This document shows, piece by piece, positions 41,780 to 49,438 of a stretch of DNA of 64,000 nucleotides. Position 1 is the first letter of the stretch; every line of letters begins with the position of its first letter. The notes below the pieces were generated by a model, which saw only the letters and a list, made by a program, of their open reading frames with translations, was not told where the DNA came from and ran no database searches. The position numbers and the translations under genes are program-made. Source of the stretch: an uncultured Verrucomicrobiota bacterium (GTDB lineage Bacteria > Verrucomicrobiota > Kiritimatiellia > CAIVKH01); contig CALMUP010000027.1 of NCBI GenBank assembly GCA_937872895.1, positions 1-64,000 on the forward strand, in the 5' to 3' direction.

Positions 41780-42817
41780 TCAGACGGGTTTAAAGCCGGG
41801 ATCCACGTGCTTCACGATGAGGTCGCGGATCTGGTCCACGGTCAGGAAGTCGGGATTGGTACCGGAATTGTAGGCGAAGCCGGCGGGTACGCGATGGCTG
41901 GGTCGGCGCTGGGCGTAGGACTCGGGCGACAGGGCGCCGCTGGTGGCCAGGATCGCGTAATAGGCACCGAGGTCGATGGTATTGAAGCTGTCGCTGGAGG
42001 TGATCATTTCCTCATGCACCTTTTCGCCAGGGCGGATGCCGACCAGTTCCTGACGGGCGGAGGGGGCAATCGCGGTGGCGACATCGGTAATGCGGTAGGA
42101 GGGGATCTTCGGCACGAAGATCTCACCGCCCAGCGCGTGCTCCAGCGCCCACAGGACCATGTCCACACCTTCCTGCAACGAGATGTTGAACCGGGTCATG
42201 GCGGGGTCGGTGATGGGGAGGACACCGGACTTCGCCCTGGCGAGGAAAAACGGAATGACCGAGCCGCGCGATCCCATCACATTGCCGTAGCGCACCACGG
42301 AAAAACGCATATCCATGCTGCCGGAATAATTGTTTGCGGCGACGAAGAGCTTGTCGCTGCAGAGTTTGGTCGCGCCGTAGAGGTTGATCGGGGCGGCAGC
42401 CTTGTCGGTCGAGAGGGCCACGACCCGTTTCACCTGGTTGTCGATGCAGGACTCGACGATGTTTTCCGCGCCCATGATGTTGGTGTGGATGAACTCCATC
42501 GGGTTGTATTCGGCGGCGGGCACCTGCTTCAGCGCGGCCGCGTGGACGACGGTATCGATGCCATGAAGGGCACGGCGCAGGCGGTTCCGGTCGCGGACAT
42601 CGCCGATGAAGTAGCGGAGGCCGGGGTATTTCTCCGGAGAGAATTCCTGGGCCATTTCGAACTGCTTCAGTTCATCGCGGCTGAAGATGACCAGGCGCTC
42701 GATGTCCGGAGCGGCGTTCAGCACGTTGCGGACAAAGGCCTTTCCAAAACTGCCGGTGCCGCCGGTAAGCAGGATGCGGGCCTTTGAGAGGTTCTTCACA
42801 TGGATGGTCTGATTCAT
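41780..42817 (-). CDS. pseB: UDP-N-acetylglucosamine 4,6-dehydratase (inverting)
   Basis: A 345-residue extended SDR, first step of pseudaminic acid synthesis. GGTGSFG at 19-25 binds NADP, and STDKAAAPINLYGATK carries Asp138, Lys139, Tyr147 and Lys151. The PseB/FlaA1 pattern FSRDELKQFEM near residue 45 is clear. It heads the pse block, with 21 bp to the sialidase-like gene upstream. Confidence 0.95.
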   Translation of the reverse strand: MNQTIHVKNLSKARILLTGGTGSFGKAFVRNVLNAAPDIERLVIFSRDELKQFEMAQEFSPEKYPGLRYFIGDVRDRNRLRRALHGIDTVVHAAALKQVPAAEYNPMEFIHTNIMGAENIVESCIDNQVKRVVALSTDKAAAPINLYGATKLCSDKLFVAANNYSGSMDMRFSVVRYGNVMGSRGSVIPFFLARAKSGVLPITDPAMTRFNISLQEGVDMVLWALEHALGGEIFVPKIPSYRITDVATAIAPSARQELVGIRPGEKVHEEMITSSDSFNTIDLGAYYAILATSGALSPESYAQRRPSHRVPAGFAYNSGTNPDFLTVDQIRDLIVKHVDPGFKPV

Positions 42818-42838
42818 GGTGGTTCCTTGCGTAGGGGG

Positions 42839-44077
42839 TCAGAAGCGGCGGCTGACATCAATGGTGACCGCCATCATGGCATTGTAGCGTTTCGGCTCGT
42901 TCAGCCAGAAGCGGGTCAGGGATGCATTGACCATATCATAGGTCACGAACAGGCGGCCGGGGGCGATCTCCAGCATGTCCACATACCCGGAGGTCATCAC
43001 CAAGTGAATCGGGGTCAGGTTGATTTCCCCGCCCCAGGATCGCCCGTCATCGAGGCTGAAGTACAGCCGGTTTCCCGGCCGACCGGTTCCGAGCACCAGG
43101 ATGCCGTTGGAAACACGCAGCAAGCGCGGCATGACACCGGGAACGGAGATGAACCGCTTCTTCCAAGTCAATCCGGCATCGGTCGAGCGGGATTCGTACA
43201 TCAGGTCTGAAGTTGCATTCAGACTGATACCGGCCGTCCCTGCCCGGGCGCCGGTACGCATCACACAGACGAACTCGGTGTCGGACAGGGCGATCATTGC
43301 CGGTTCGCAGGGACCATCCGTACTGCGGGGTACATCCGACGGACTGGCGATGGTGGAGACGTAGGTGAAGGTGAATCCGCCGTCGGTGGACTTGTACAGG
43401 TAGGTGCTGAACGGCGGCAGGTGGTTCGTGCCGCCGTAGATCGCCTGGTAGATGGTTCCATCGCTGGTCACCACGGAGGGCCGCTCGGCCACCAGCAGGC
43501 CCGGTGTATTCGTCCAGGTTTCGGGAAACACATACCGGCTCTCGTAGGGACCCTTCCAGGTCGCCCCGTCGTTTTCCGTATAGATCATTTGACGGGTCAT
43601 GCCATTACGAACGCTCGCCCAGCTTGAAAACTGCACCCGGCGACCATCGGGAAGGTGGGCGGGGGAGAAAAAAATTCCCAGGGCAAAGTCGGCATAACCA
43701 ACCCCCTTCTCGATAAAATAGGGAAGCGAATTGGTATAGGGCTCCTCCCACGTGAATGGATTGCCAAAAACCCAATTCGTGATCCCGTCATCGCTAAACA
43801 TCGGCCATGGAATGGCCGCGATGCCTGACAAACCCTCGCCACCAGGATAATAGGTGGCCGCAAGTCGATTTGACGAGACCTCCGCCAGATAGATATGCGT
43901 TCCCCGTGCATACAACAAGGTGTGGTCCTGCTTGTGAAGTACGATCGGATCGCTGACATCCACACTCAACTGAAGAGCCGTCGAGCCGGGGATGGTGTGC
44001 AAACCGATACATCCGGTCAATCCGAGGCAAGCCCATCCGGCGAGCAGGAAAGGGCGATAGGTACAGGAACCGTTCAT
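42839..44077 (-). CDS. Sialidase-like (BNR/Asp-box) lipoprotein
   Basis: A 412-residue exported protein. The ATG at 44077 begins a lipoprotein signal ending LGLTGC. The remainder is a probable six-bladed beta-propeller with at least four Asp-boxes: TENDGATWKG, STDGGFTFTY, STDAGLTWKK and SLDDGRSWGG. Sialidases release terminal nonulosonic acids. Its position directly upstream of pseB suggests it could trim or sense pseudaminic-acid-bearing glycan. Catalytic residues beyond the Asp-boxes could not be confirmed, so it may only bind. Confidence 0.78.
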   Translation of the reverse strand: MNGSCTYRPFLLAGWACLGLTGCIGLHTIPGSTALQLSVDVSDPIVLHKQDHTLLYARGTHIYLAEVSSNRLAATYYPGGEGLSGIAAIPWPMFSDDGITNWVFGNPFTWEEPYTNSLPYFIEKGVGYADFALGIFFSPAHLPDGRRVQFSSWASVRNGMTRQMIYTENDGATWKGPYESRYVFPETWTNTPGLLVAERPSVVTSDGTIYQAIYGGTNHLPPFSTYLYKSTDGGFTFTYVSTIASPSDVPRSTDGPCEPAMIALSDTEFVCVMRTGARAGTAGISLNATSDLMYESRSTDAGLTWKKRFISVPGVMPRLLRVSNGILVLGTGRPGNRLYFSLDDGRSWGGEINLTPIHLVMTSGYVDMLEIAPGRLFVTYDMVNASLTRFWLNEPKRYNAMMAVTIDVSRRF

Positions 44078-44091
44078 GACAGGGATCTTCC

Positions 44092-45597
44092 TTACGTGGA
44101 TGGCTTGTGGAAGGCGTGCAACTGCATGCCATCGTTTGCCGTCCATCGGTACGGCGCGGCAACCAGCGGGGTAAGCAGGCGGGAGGTCTGGCCCGCCGGT
44201 TCACCGGCACACAGTGGGCCGTGGTGATTGACCTCGAAAAGACGCGAGGCGAAGGAATCCGCCAGCATGATCTGGCCGGACCAGTCGCGGACACCGACGC
44301 AAACCTGGTACAGATTCTCCTGCGCCAGGGGCAGGTGATCCCAATGCACCAGCAACCGATGCCGTCCGGGTTTGATGTCGAGGTAATGGCCATCGTCGTA
44401 CATGCTCACGCCCATGACGAGGCCTTCCTTCCCCACGGCGCTGACTTCAACCCAGAATCTGGCCTGCTCGATCGCTTCGTGGGCCTCGAACTCGATGGCC
44501 AGTTGGTGCGGTTTTCCCCAGGTTAGTTTCGGGCAAGGCCGCCCCTCGGCATCCAGCCACTCCACCTGCAGGATCATCGCGGCGAAGCGGACACCGGAAT
44601 CAATCGATTTGGTTTTTTCCTCCGCCGATTTCATCAGCATGAACTGCTGGTAATCCCGGGTGACCTGGTGGGTGTCTCCATCCTGCAGAATGGTCCCGTG
44701 GTCCATCCAGATGGACCGGCGGCACATCATCTGGATGATCAGCATGTTGTGGGAGACGACCACAATGGTCTTGCCGGAGTTCACCAGTTCGCGCGCATAC
44801 TTGGCGCACTTCAACTGGAAGGCCGCATCGCCCACCGCCAGCACTTCGTCGATCAAGAGGATGTCGGGGTCGAGGTGCACGGCGATGCTGAAGGCGAGGC
44901 GGACGATCATGCCGGAACTGTAGTTCTTGATCGGTGCATCGATGAACGAACCGATACCGGAGAAATCCACGATATTCTCGTAGATGGCGCTGACTTCCTT
45001 CTCCTTCAACCCGAGGATCGCTGCGTTGATATACAGATTTTCCCGGCCGGAAAGTGACGGATGGAAGCCGGCGCCAAGGGCGATCAGCGCTTGCAACCGG
45101 CCGCGGTACGAGACTTTTCCATAGGTGGGGGCATAGATCCCGCTCAACACGGAGAACAAGGTGCTCTTTCCGGCACCGTTCGCACCCAGGAGGCCGACGC
45201 TTTCTCCCGGCTGGAGGGTGAACGAAACATTGCGCAGGGCCCAGAACTCGGTTGGACGAAGCTGCGCTTCCGTTACGGGATGCGAGATCCGGGATTCGGG
45301 ATCCGCGATACGGGATGCTGGGGTCGGGATACGTGATCCGGGATTCGCGATGAGAGATCCGGGGACCGCGCTATCTGATTCTGATTCAGTCGACGCGCTA
45401 CTCGCATCTCGCATCCCGCAACTCGTTTCCCGCATCTCGTTTCCCGCATCCCGCATGCGCGCTTCCGCGCCTTCCGACTGCCAACGGCGCGGGACGAGTG
45501 CCATCCGGGCCATGTCGGACAGGCCATAGATCATGCCGCGCTTCAAGGAGCGGGCGAATTTCTTCGAGACGTCGTTGACGATGATGGCGGGGGGCAT
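44092..45597 (-). CDS. Polysaccharide ABC transporter ATPase (Wzt-like)
   Basis: A 501-residue ATPase of the O-antigen/capsule ABC exporter. Walker A GANGAGKST at 138-146, ABC signature YSSGM at 226-230 and Walker B ILLIDE at 246-251 are intact. A C-terminal Wzt substrate-binding domain (about 330-480) implies recognition of the polysaccharide end. Residues 46-108 are an inserted run of degenerate heptapeptides (SRIPTPA type) encoded by a 189-bp palindromic word array. It sits in the variable linker before TEFWALRNVSF, where Wzt proteins tolerate length change. The partner permease is 295 bp upstream. Confidence 0.92.
   Translation of the reverse strand: MPPAIIVNDVSKKFARSLKRGMIYGLSDMARMALVPRRWQSEGAEARMRDAGNEMRETSCGMRDASSASTESESDSAVPGSLIANPGSRIPTPASRIADPESRISHPVTEAQLRPTEFWALRNVSFTLQPGESVGLLGANGAGKSTLFSVLSGIYAPTYGKVSYRGRLQALIALGAGFHPSLSGRENLYINAAILGLKEKEVSAIYENIVDFSGIGSFIDAPIKNYSSGMIVRLAFSIAVHLDPDILLIDEVLAVGDAAFQLKCAKYARELVNSGKTIVVVSHNMLIIQMMCRRSIWMDHGTILQDGDTHQVTRDYQQFMLMKSAEEKTKSIDSGVRFAAMILQVEWLDAEGRPCPKLTWGKPHQLAIEFEAHEAIEQARFWVEVSAVGKEGLVMGVSMYDDGHYLDIKPGRHRLLVHWDHLPLAQENLYQVCVGVRDWSGQIMLADSFASRLFEVNHHGPLCAGEPAGQTSRLLTPLVAAPYRWTANDGMQLHAFHKPST
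45274..45462. repeat. In-frame palindromic heptad array (GGGATNC family) in wzt-like gene
   Basis: On the plus strand GAT marks words at 45279, 45286, 45293, 45300, 45307, 45314, 45328, 45335, 45342, 45349 and 45356, with one variant at 45321: twelve words in unbroken 7-nt register. The right arm has ATC, TTC or AAC at 45406, 45413, 45420, 45427, 45434, 45441 and 45448, then ATG at 45455, also in register. A roughly 38-bp centre is non-repetitive. No stop codon occurs in the host frame. Confidence 0.93.
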
Positions 45598-45895
45598 GAG
45601 ATGTGATCCGGGATACGAGATTCGGGATGCGGGTTGCGGGATACGAAATACGGGATGCGAGAGATTAGTCGGGGTTTACGATAAATTCTGCGGTTTCTTC
45701 CTTCACCACATCATGATGAATAATGACCGACTGGATGAAGCGATTGATTTTCCCGCCAAGCTGATCGAGTCGTTGATGAATGCTTTCATACAAATCTTTG
45801 CCGGTGAGCGATCCCGTTTCATCTCGATAACTCATACCAAAATCTTTCCGCATCCCGCATCTCGAATCCCGTATCTCGCATCCCGCATCCCGCTA
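45598..45895. repeat. Intergenic GGGATNC heptad palindrome carrying a small open frame
   Basis: The left arm (about 45603-45664) is GGGATNC words and the right arm (about 45840-45895) their reverse complement, next to the permease stop codon. Between them, 45665-45835 is non-repetitive and encodes the S23-like fragment. Layout is the same as the S23 and GxxExxY units, but with the word family found inside genes. Confidence 0.85.
45665..45835 (-). pseudogene. Possible remnant of S23 four-helix-bundle gene
   Basis: An open frame of about 56 residues from an internal ATG at 45835. LTGKDLYESIHQRLDQLGG then KINRFIQSVI resembles the last helix of S23/four-helix-bundle proteins, where a Leu-rich segment ends in a short IxSL-type tail. 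It is far too short to fold as that protein. Similarity is judged by eye and is weak. It lies between word-array arms exactly where cargo genes sit elsewhere, which supports the reading. Confidence 0.35.
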
Positions 45896-46780
45896 CACCC
45901 TCTCCGCCAGCAACGGCTCGATGGCGTGGAAAAAGCGCCAGCCGACCAGGAAGACCAGGAACGACAGGATGACTGCGGCTTGCAGGCCGGGACCGAAGGT
46001 GAGGGTTCCATGCTGGACCAGTTCGTGGGCGGCATAGAGGTAATGGGACACCGGGTTGATCTGGTGCGCCCAGAACAACAGGGACTGCCAGGTGTCGTTC
46101 GCGGTGGCGATATCCGGGGTGGGATACACGGTCGGGGCGAGGAACATGCCGAACTGGAAGGCGAACTCCATCAGGCGACCGACATCGTTCATCATCGTGT
46201 TGATCGGGGCCAGGAGCAAACCAAGCCCCACGCCGAGCAGCGTGAACGGGATCAGCAGAACAACATAATACACGATTTCCCAGTGGGGGGCGTATTGCAG
46301 CAGCAGGAAGGTCAGCACCACCACGACCAGACGGATCAGGAAGTTCACGATGGCATTGCCCACCGCGCTCAGCACCAGGACTTCGCGGGGAAAATAGATT
46401 TTCGACACCAGTCCGCCAGCGTTGCTGATGCTGGTGGTGGCCATCATGGTGAGCTGGGTGAAATAGCCCCACACGGTCATGCCAAGCAGCGCGAAGATGG
46501 CATACGGCATCGAACCCTCCGGCATCTCGATGTTCACCACCCGGGCCTTCTGCAGCACACTGAAGACGACCGTGGTGGCAATGGGCGGCAACATGATCCA
46601 GATGTATCCGAGGAAGGATTGGCGGAACTGTCCGGCGATGTTGCGGATAACCAGCCGCCGGATCAGCTCCCAGTAGTCAATCAGTTCACGCACCATGACC
46701 CGCCAGGCGCTCAGCGACAAACGCTCGTACCCGATGCCGTCGTACGAGGTATAACCGTCGGGATGTTCTCGTCCGCTCAT
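45893..46780 (-). CDS. Polysaccharide ABC transporter permease (Wzm-like)
   Basis: A 295-residue ABC-2 type permease with about six membrane segments (starting near 60, 95, 140, 170, 205 and 260). NIAGQFRQSFLGYIWIMLPP at about 48-67 is the conserved cytoplasmic-to-first-segment motif of Wzm/TagG. It pairs with the Wzt-like ATPase to export a finished, lipid-linked polysaccharide. It begins 4 bp after the O-antigen ligase gene. Confidence 0.93.
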   Translation of the reverse strand: MSGREHPDGYTSYDGIGYERLSLSAWRVMVRELIDYWELIRRLVIRNIAGQFRQSFLGYIWIMLPPIATTVVFSVLQKARVVNIEMPEGSMPYAIFALLGMTVWGYFTQLTMMATTSISNAGGLVSKIYFPREVLVLSAVGNAIVNFLIRLVVVVLTFLLLQYAPHWEIVYYVVLLIPFTLLGVGLGLLLAPINTMMNDVGRLMEFAFQFGMFLAPTVYPTPDIATANDTWQSLLFWAHQINPVSHYLYAAHELVQHGTLTFGPGLQAAVILSFLVFLVGWRFFHAIEPLLAERV

Positions 46781-46784
46781 GATC

Positions 46785-48056
46785 TCACGTCCTCACCGTC
46801 GCCGCATTCCAGGATTGTTGCTGGATGTTGGCCCACAACGCGGACGCACACGCGGCCACGATCAGGAACAACGGATTCCAACCAATCGGCGAGAAGAATC
46901 CGCCCACCAGGAACACCACACCCTGCATCTTGATGGTCCATCCCAAGTCGGAAAGAGCCGGCCAGGAATCCCGCATCAGGCGTTGCACCCGCCATCCGTA
47001 GATCCAGATGCACAGCATGAACGAGGCGTACATGCCCATGCCGATAAAGCCCATCTGCACCCCGACGTACAGCCATTCGTTGTGTACCTGCCCCATGGCA
47101 TACTGGTATTTCTGCCCGACCAGTCCCTGATCCGGCTGAAGGCCGACCCCGAACACGGGGTATTCCTTGATCAGCAACCAACTGTGCCGGTTCTTCATCT
47201 TGCGTTCCCAGGCACTCTGCTCGTCCTGGTTCATCAGGCTGGGATCCTTCTCCTCGTACCCACCTTCAAAAAACGCATGGATGGAGGTCATGATGGTCTT
47301 GTACCGTTCCATGTTCAGGGCACCGATCGAGGTGGTAAAGATGAATACGGCGGCAGCGCCAATGATCAGGGTCATCTTGTGTTGCTTGCCGTACTTGGGC
47401 AATAGAAAGGCCCCTACCGCGATCAGCGCCAGCAGTCCAGTTCGGCTGCCGGTCTGCAGCACGATGTACACCGAAGCGAGGGCGCCAGCCAGGAAGGCCC
47501 ATCGCAGGTACTTGTTGGTCGACTTCTGGTAGAAGTACAAATACAACGGAATCATCAAGGTCAGCAGGTAGGCGAATCCGTTCGGATTTTCCACCAGCGA
47601 AACCGCCGGGCCCATGATCCGGTCACCAGCATAGGTGGCGCCCGCTCCGGCCAGGCGTATCCCGCCCTTGATCCACCACAGGGTGCATAACATCATGGTT
47701 GCCTGCACCGCCCACACCCGCTCCACGGTAAAGGCCATCGCCTCGACCAGGATCAGACAAATGGCATTCTTCACGATGATATCGATATCGGAATTCCACG
47801 CATTGTTGGTTTGCATGACCCCGAAGTGAAGCGACAGGAATGCAAACACGATGAGACACAGCGCGGTGATGGTGGCAGGACCGAACCGGATGATCGGCCG
47901 GTTCTCCTGCGCCGCCGACACGATGTGCAACAGGGCGGCGATGGTGATGCTGACCAGCGCGATGCGGAACGGATGCAGGAACATGAACCGGTTCTGTGGC
48001 TGCACCATCATGACGCAGATGTAGAACAGGACAAATCTGAAGGCCCAGAGGGACAT
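46785..48056 (-). CDS. O-antigen ligase/polymerase family membrane protein
   Basis: A 423-residue polytopic protein of the Wzy_C/WaaL group. About eleven hydrophobic segments are visible. The family motifs LQTGSRTGLLALIAVG and the periplasmic loop ending QVHNEWLYVGVQMG (conserved His) are present. The ATG at 48056 is used rather than a TTG in the adjoining repeat. It may ligate glycan to lipid A core or polymerise repeat units. With an ABC exporter alongside, ligase is more likely, but this cannot be settled. Confidence 0.87.
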   Translation of the reverse strand: MSLWAFRFVLFYICVMMVQPQNRFMFLHPFRIALVSITIAALLHIVSAAQENRPIIRFGPATITALCLIVFAFLSLHFGVMQTNNAWNSDIDIIVKNAICLILVEAMAFTVERVWAVQATMMLCTLWWIKGGIRLAGAGATYAGDRIMGPAVSLVENPNGFAYLLTLMIPLYLYFYQKSTNKYLRWAFLAGALASVYIVLQTGSRTGLLALIAVGAFLLPKYGKQHKMTLIIGAAAVFIFTTSIGALNMERYKTIMTSIHAFFEGGYEEKDPSLMNQDEQSAWERKMKNRHSWLLIKEYPVFGVGLQPDQGLVGQKYQYAMGQVHNEWLYVGVQMGFIGMGMYASFMLCIWIYGWRVQRLMRDSWPALSDLGWTIKMQGVVFLVGGFFSPIGWNPLFLIVAACASALWANIQQQSWNAATVRT

Positions 48057-48062
48057 GGGGGA

Positions 48063-48172
48063 AAGGTTACAAGGCGACAAGGAGGCAGGGGTTCACGGGG
48101 TGCTCGGAAGCATGGGTACAAGGGCTCAAGGGTACAAGGGTACAAGAGTACAACGGTGCAAGGGTACAGGGG
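48063..48172. repeat. Left octad arm (TACAAGGG family) flanking S23 gene
   Basis: CAA begins words at 48119, 48127, 48135, 48143, 48151 and 48159, with CAG at 48167: seven words in exact 8-nt register. Looser GGTTACAAGGCGACAAGG words precede from 48065. It runs from just upstream of the O-antigen ligase start codon towards the S23 stop codon. Confidence 0.9.
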
Positions 48173-48189
48173 AGATCATCGTCGCGTAC

Positions 48190-48609
48190 TCAGGGGCGTT
48201 GAAGCAGCGGCATCAGCAATGTGAAGATTAACAGGGAGAGGTTGGCAATAATGCCCAGGCTGGCTTTTTTGCTTTTGATCAGTCCCCAACAGAGGGCACT
48301 GCTCCGCCGACACAGATCCTGCAATTTCTGAAAGTCCGTATCGGTCAGATACCCCTGATCCAACCCCACATACGTCATGCTGCGGACTTCACCTGCAGAG
48401 GCTCGGGCGATGTACAGAAACTTAACAAATTCCTTATCGGAACCACGTTCATATCCTTCTGCCACGTTGTTCATGATCGATACGGAAGCCCGGCGGATCT
48501 GATCCACGTAGGCGAAATCCTTCCGGCAGGAGTCGCACGCGGTAAGCGCATAGATTTCGCGGCTCAACGACCTCGCGATCTGCCAGCATTCCAACTCCTC
48601 AAACTTCAT
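48190..48609 (-). CDS. S23-type four-helix-bundle protein
   Basis: A 139-residue member of the family first seen in 23S rRNA intervening sequences and related in fold to the Avd protein of diversity-generating retroelements. MKFEELECWQIARSLSREIY, the QIRRASVSIMNNVAEGYER helix and FLYIARASAGEVRSMTYVG are diagnostic. Usual length is about 120 residues. This one ends in an extra hydrophobic stretch (SLLIFTLLMPLL) that could cross or touch a membrane. It stands alone, away from rRNA, between inverted octad arms. Function unknown. Confidence 0.93.
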   Translation of the reverse strand: MKFEELECWQIARSLSREIYALTACDSCRKDFAYVDQIRRASVSIMNNVAEGYERGSDKEFVKFLYIARASAGEVRSMTYVGLDQGYLTDTDFQKLQDLCRRSSALCWGLIKSKKASLGIIANLSLLIFTLLMPLLQRP

Positions 48610-48624
48610 ATCAATCCCGCATCC

Positions 48625-48665
48625 TTGTTACCTTGTGCCCCTGTCCCCTTGAACCACCTGTCCAG
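48625..48665. repeat. Right octad arm flanking S23 gene
   Basis: CCTTGTTACCTTGTGCCCCT and following words are the reverse complement of the TACAAGGG family at 48063-48172. With that arm they enclose the S23 gene. The next 120 bp to 48785 contain a GC-rich inverted pair (CTGTCC and GGACAG near 48659-48682) but no gene. Confidence 0.8.
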
Positions 48666-48785
48666 CCCTGCGGGCGGACAGACTTCGTCCCCGTCGCGTC
48701 CCGGGCTGCTTTCGCGGGCGGGGCAACATGGCTATTCTCGATGGTTGCGACACCGCAGGTCATGCGGATCGGATTCCGGGGGCGC

Positions 48786-49274
48786 CTAGAGCATACGGCG
48801 CAGTAACGGATTCTTGATCAATTCTTCCACTTTCGAACGGCGTTCTTCCGCTTCATCCAACCGCTGCAGCAGGTGCTGTGACTCTGGCCCCTCGCTCTCG
48901 GCCAGCAAGGCCCGGCACTTGTCGATTTGCACCCGCGCGGAATTCAATTTCTTTTCCAATGCAGGCAGCAAACCGTTCTGCAGGAGTCCACGAAAATCCT
49001 GAACGGCTTCGTAGAAGTCACGGCGATCCCCGCGAACCCCGACGCGGCGAATGATGCCAAAGGCGTGCAACTGACGGCAGGCGATGCTGACACTGGCCTT
49101 GCTGACCTGCAACTCCTCGACGAGCTGGTCCAGCGACAGGGGTTCGTTCTTGAGGTACAACAGGGTGTAGATCTGGCCCAGCAAACGGCTCACCCCAAAC
49201 GTCTGAGCCGTGCGCCCCCCCGCCTCAACCATTTCCCACATGGCTGATTTGATTGCTTTTGGCGACGTTAACAT
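48786..49274 (-). CDS. GbsR/MarR-family transcriptional regulator
   Basis: A 162-residue winged-helix regulator of the GbsR branch. YTLLYLKNEPLSLDQLVEEL and VSKASVSIACRQLHAFGIIRRV form the helix-turn-helix (about 38-80), with a coiled-coil-like C-terminus (105-160). It is divergent from the GT39-like gene. A perfect 8-bp inverted repeat overlaps its start codon, so autoregulation is likely. It may control the surface-glycan locus, but that is inference from position. Confidence 0.88.
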   Translation of the reverse strand: MLTSPKAIKSAMWEMVEAGGRTAQTFGVSRLLGQIYTLLYLKNEPLSLDQLVEELQVSKASVSIACRQLHAFGIIRRVGVRGDRRDFYEAVQDFRGLLQNGLLPALEKKLNSARVQIDKCRALLAESEGPESQHLLQRLDEAEERRSKVEELIKNPLLRRML

Positions 49275-49296
49275 CGTTTAGAAATAATTAAACGAT
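49273..49296. promoter_or_regulatory. Operator-like palindrome at GbsR-type start codon
   Basis: ATCGTTTA (49273-49280) and TAAACGAT (49289-49296) form a perfect 8-bp inverted repeat with an 8-bp AT-rich centre. It overlaps the regulator's ATG. Size and symmetry suit a dimeric winged-helix protein. The remaining 140 bp to 49438 are the shared divergent promoter region; I could not place -35/-10 boxes with confidence. Confidence 0.5.
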
Positions 49297-49438
49297 CTCC
49301 GGTACATGACAAGGAAAATGTAGCCTTTCGCGCGGGTTTAGCGATACTGGTTCCGTGCGGTAGAAACCCGCATCATACAGAGTGAACCCGTGATCACGCC
49401 CACCGCGAGGGAGCGGATCCGGAACGGAATGTGCCGCC

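Noticed and set aside
48063-48665. Diversity-generating retroelement
   Set aside because: The S23 protein resembles Avd in fold, but no reverse transcriptase, template repeat or variable repeat pair with A-to-N changes is visible in the window.
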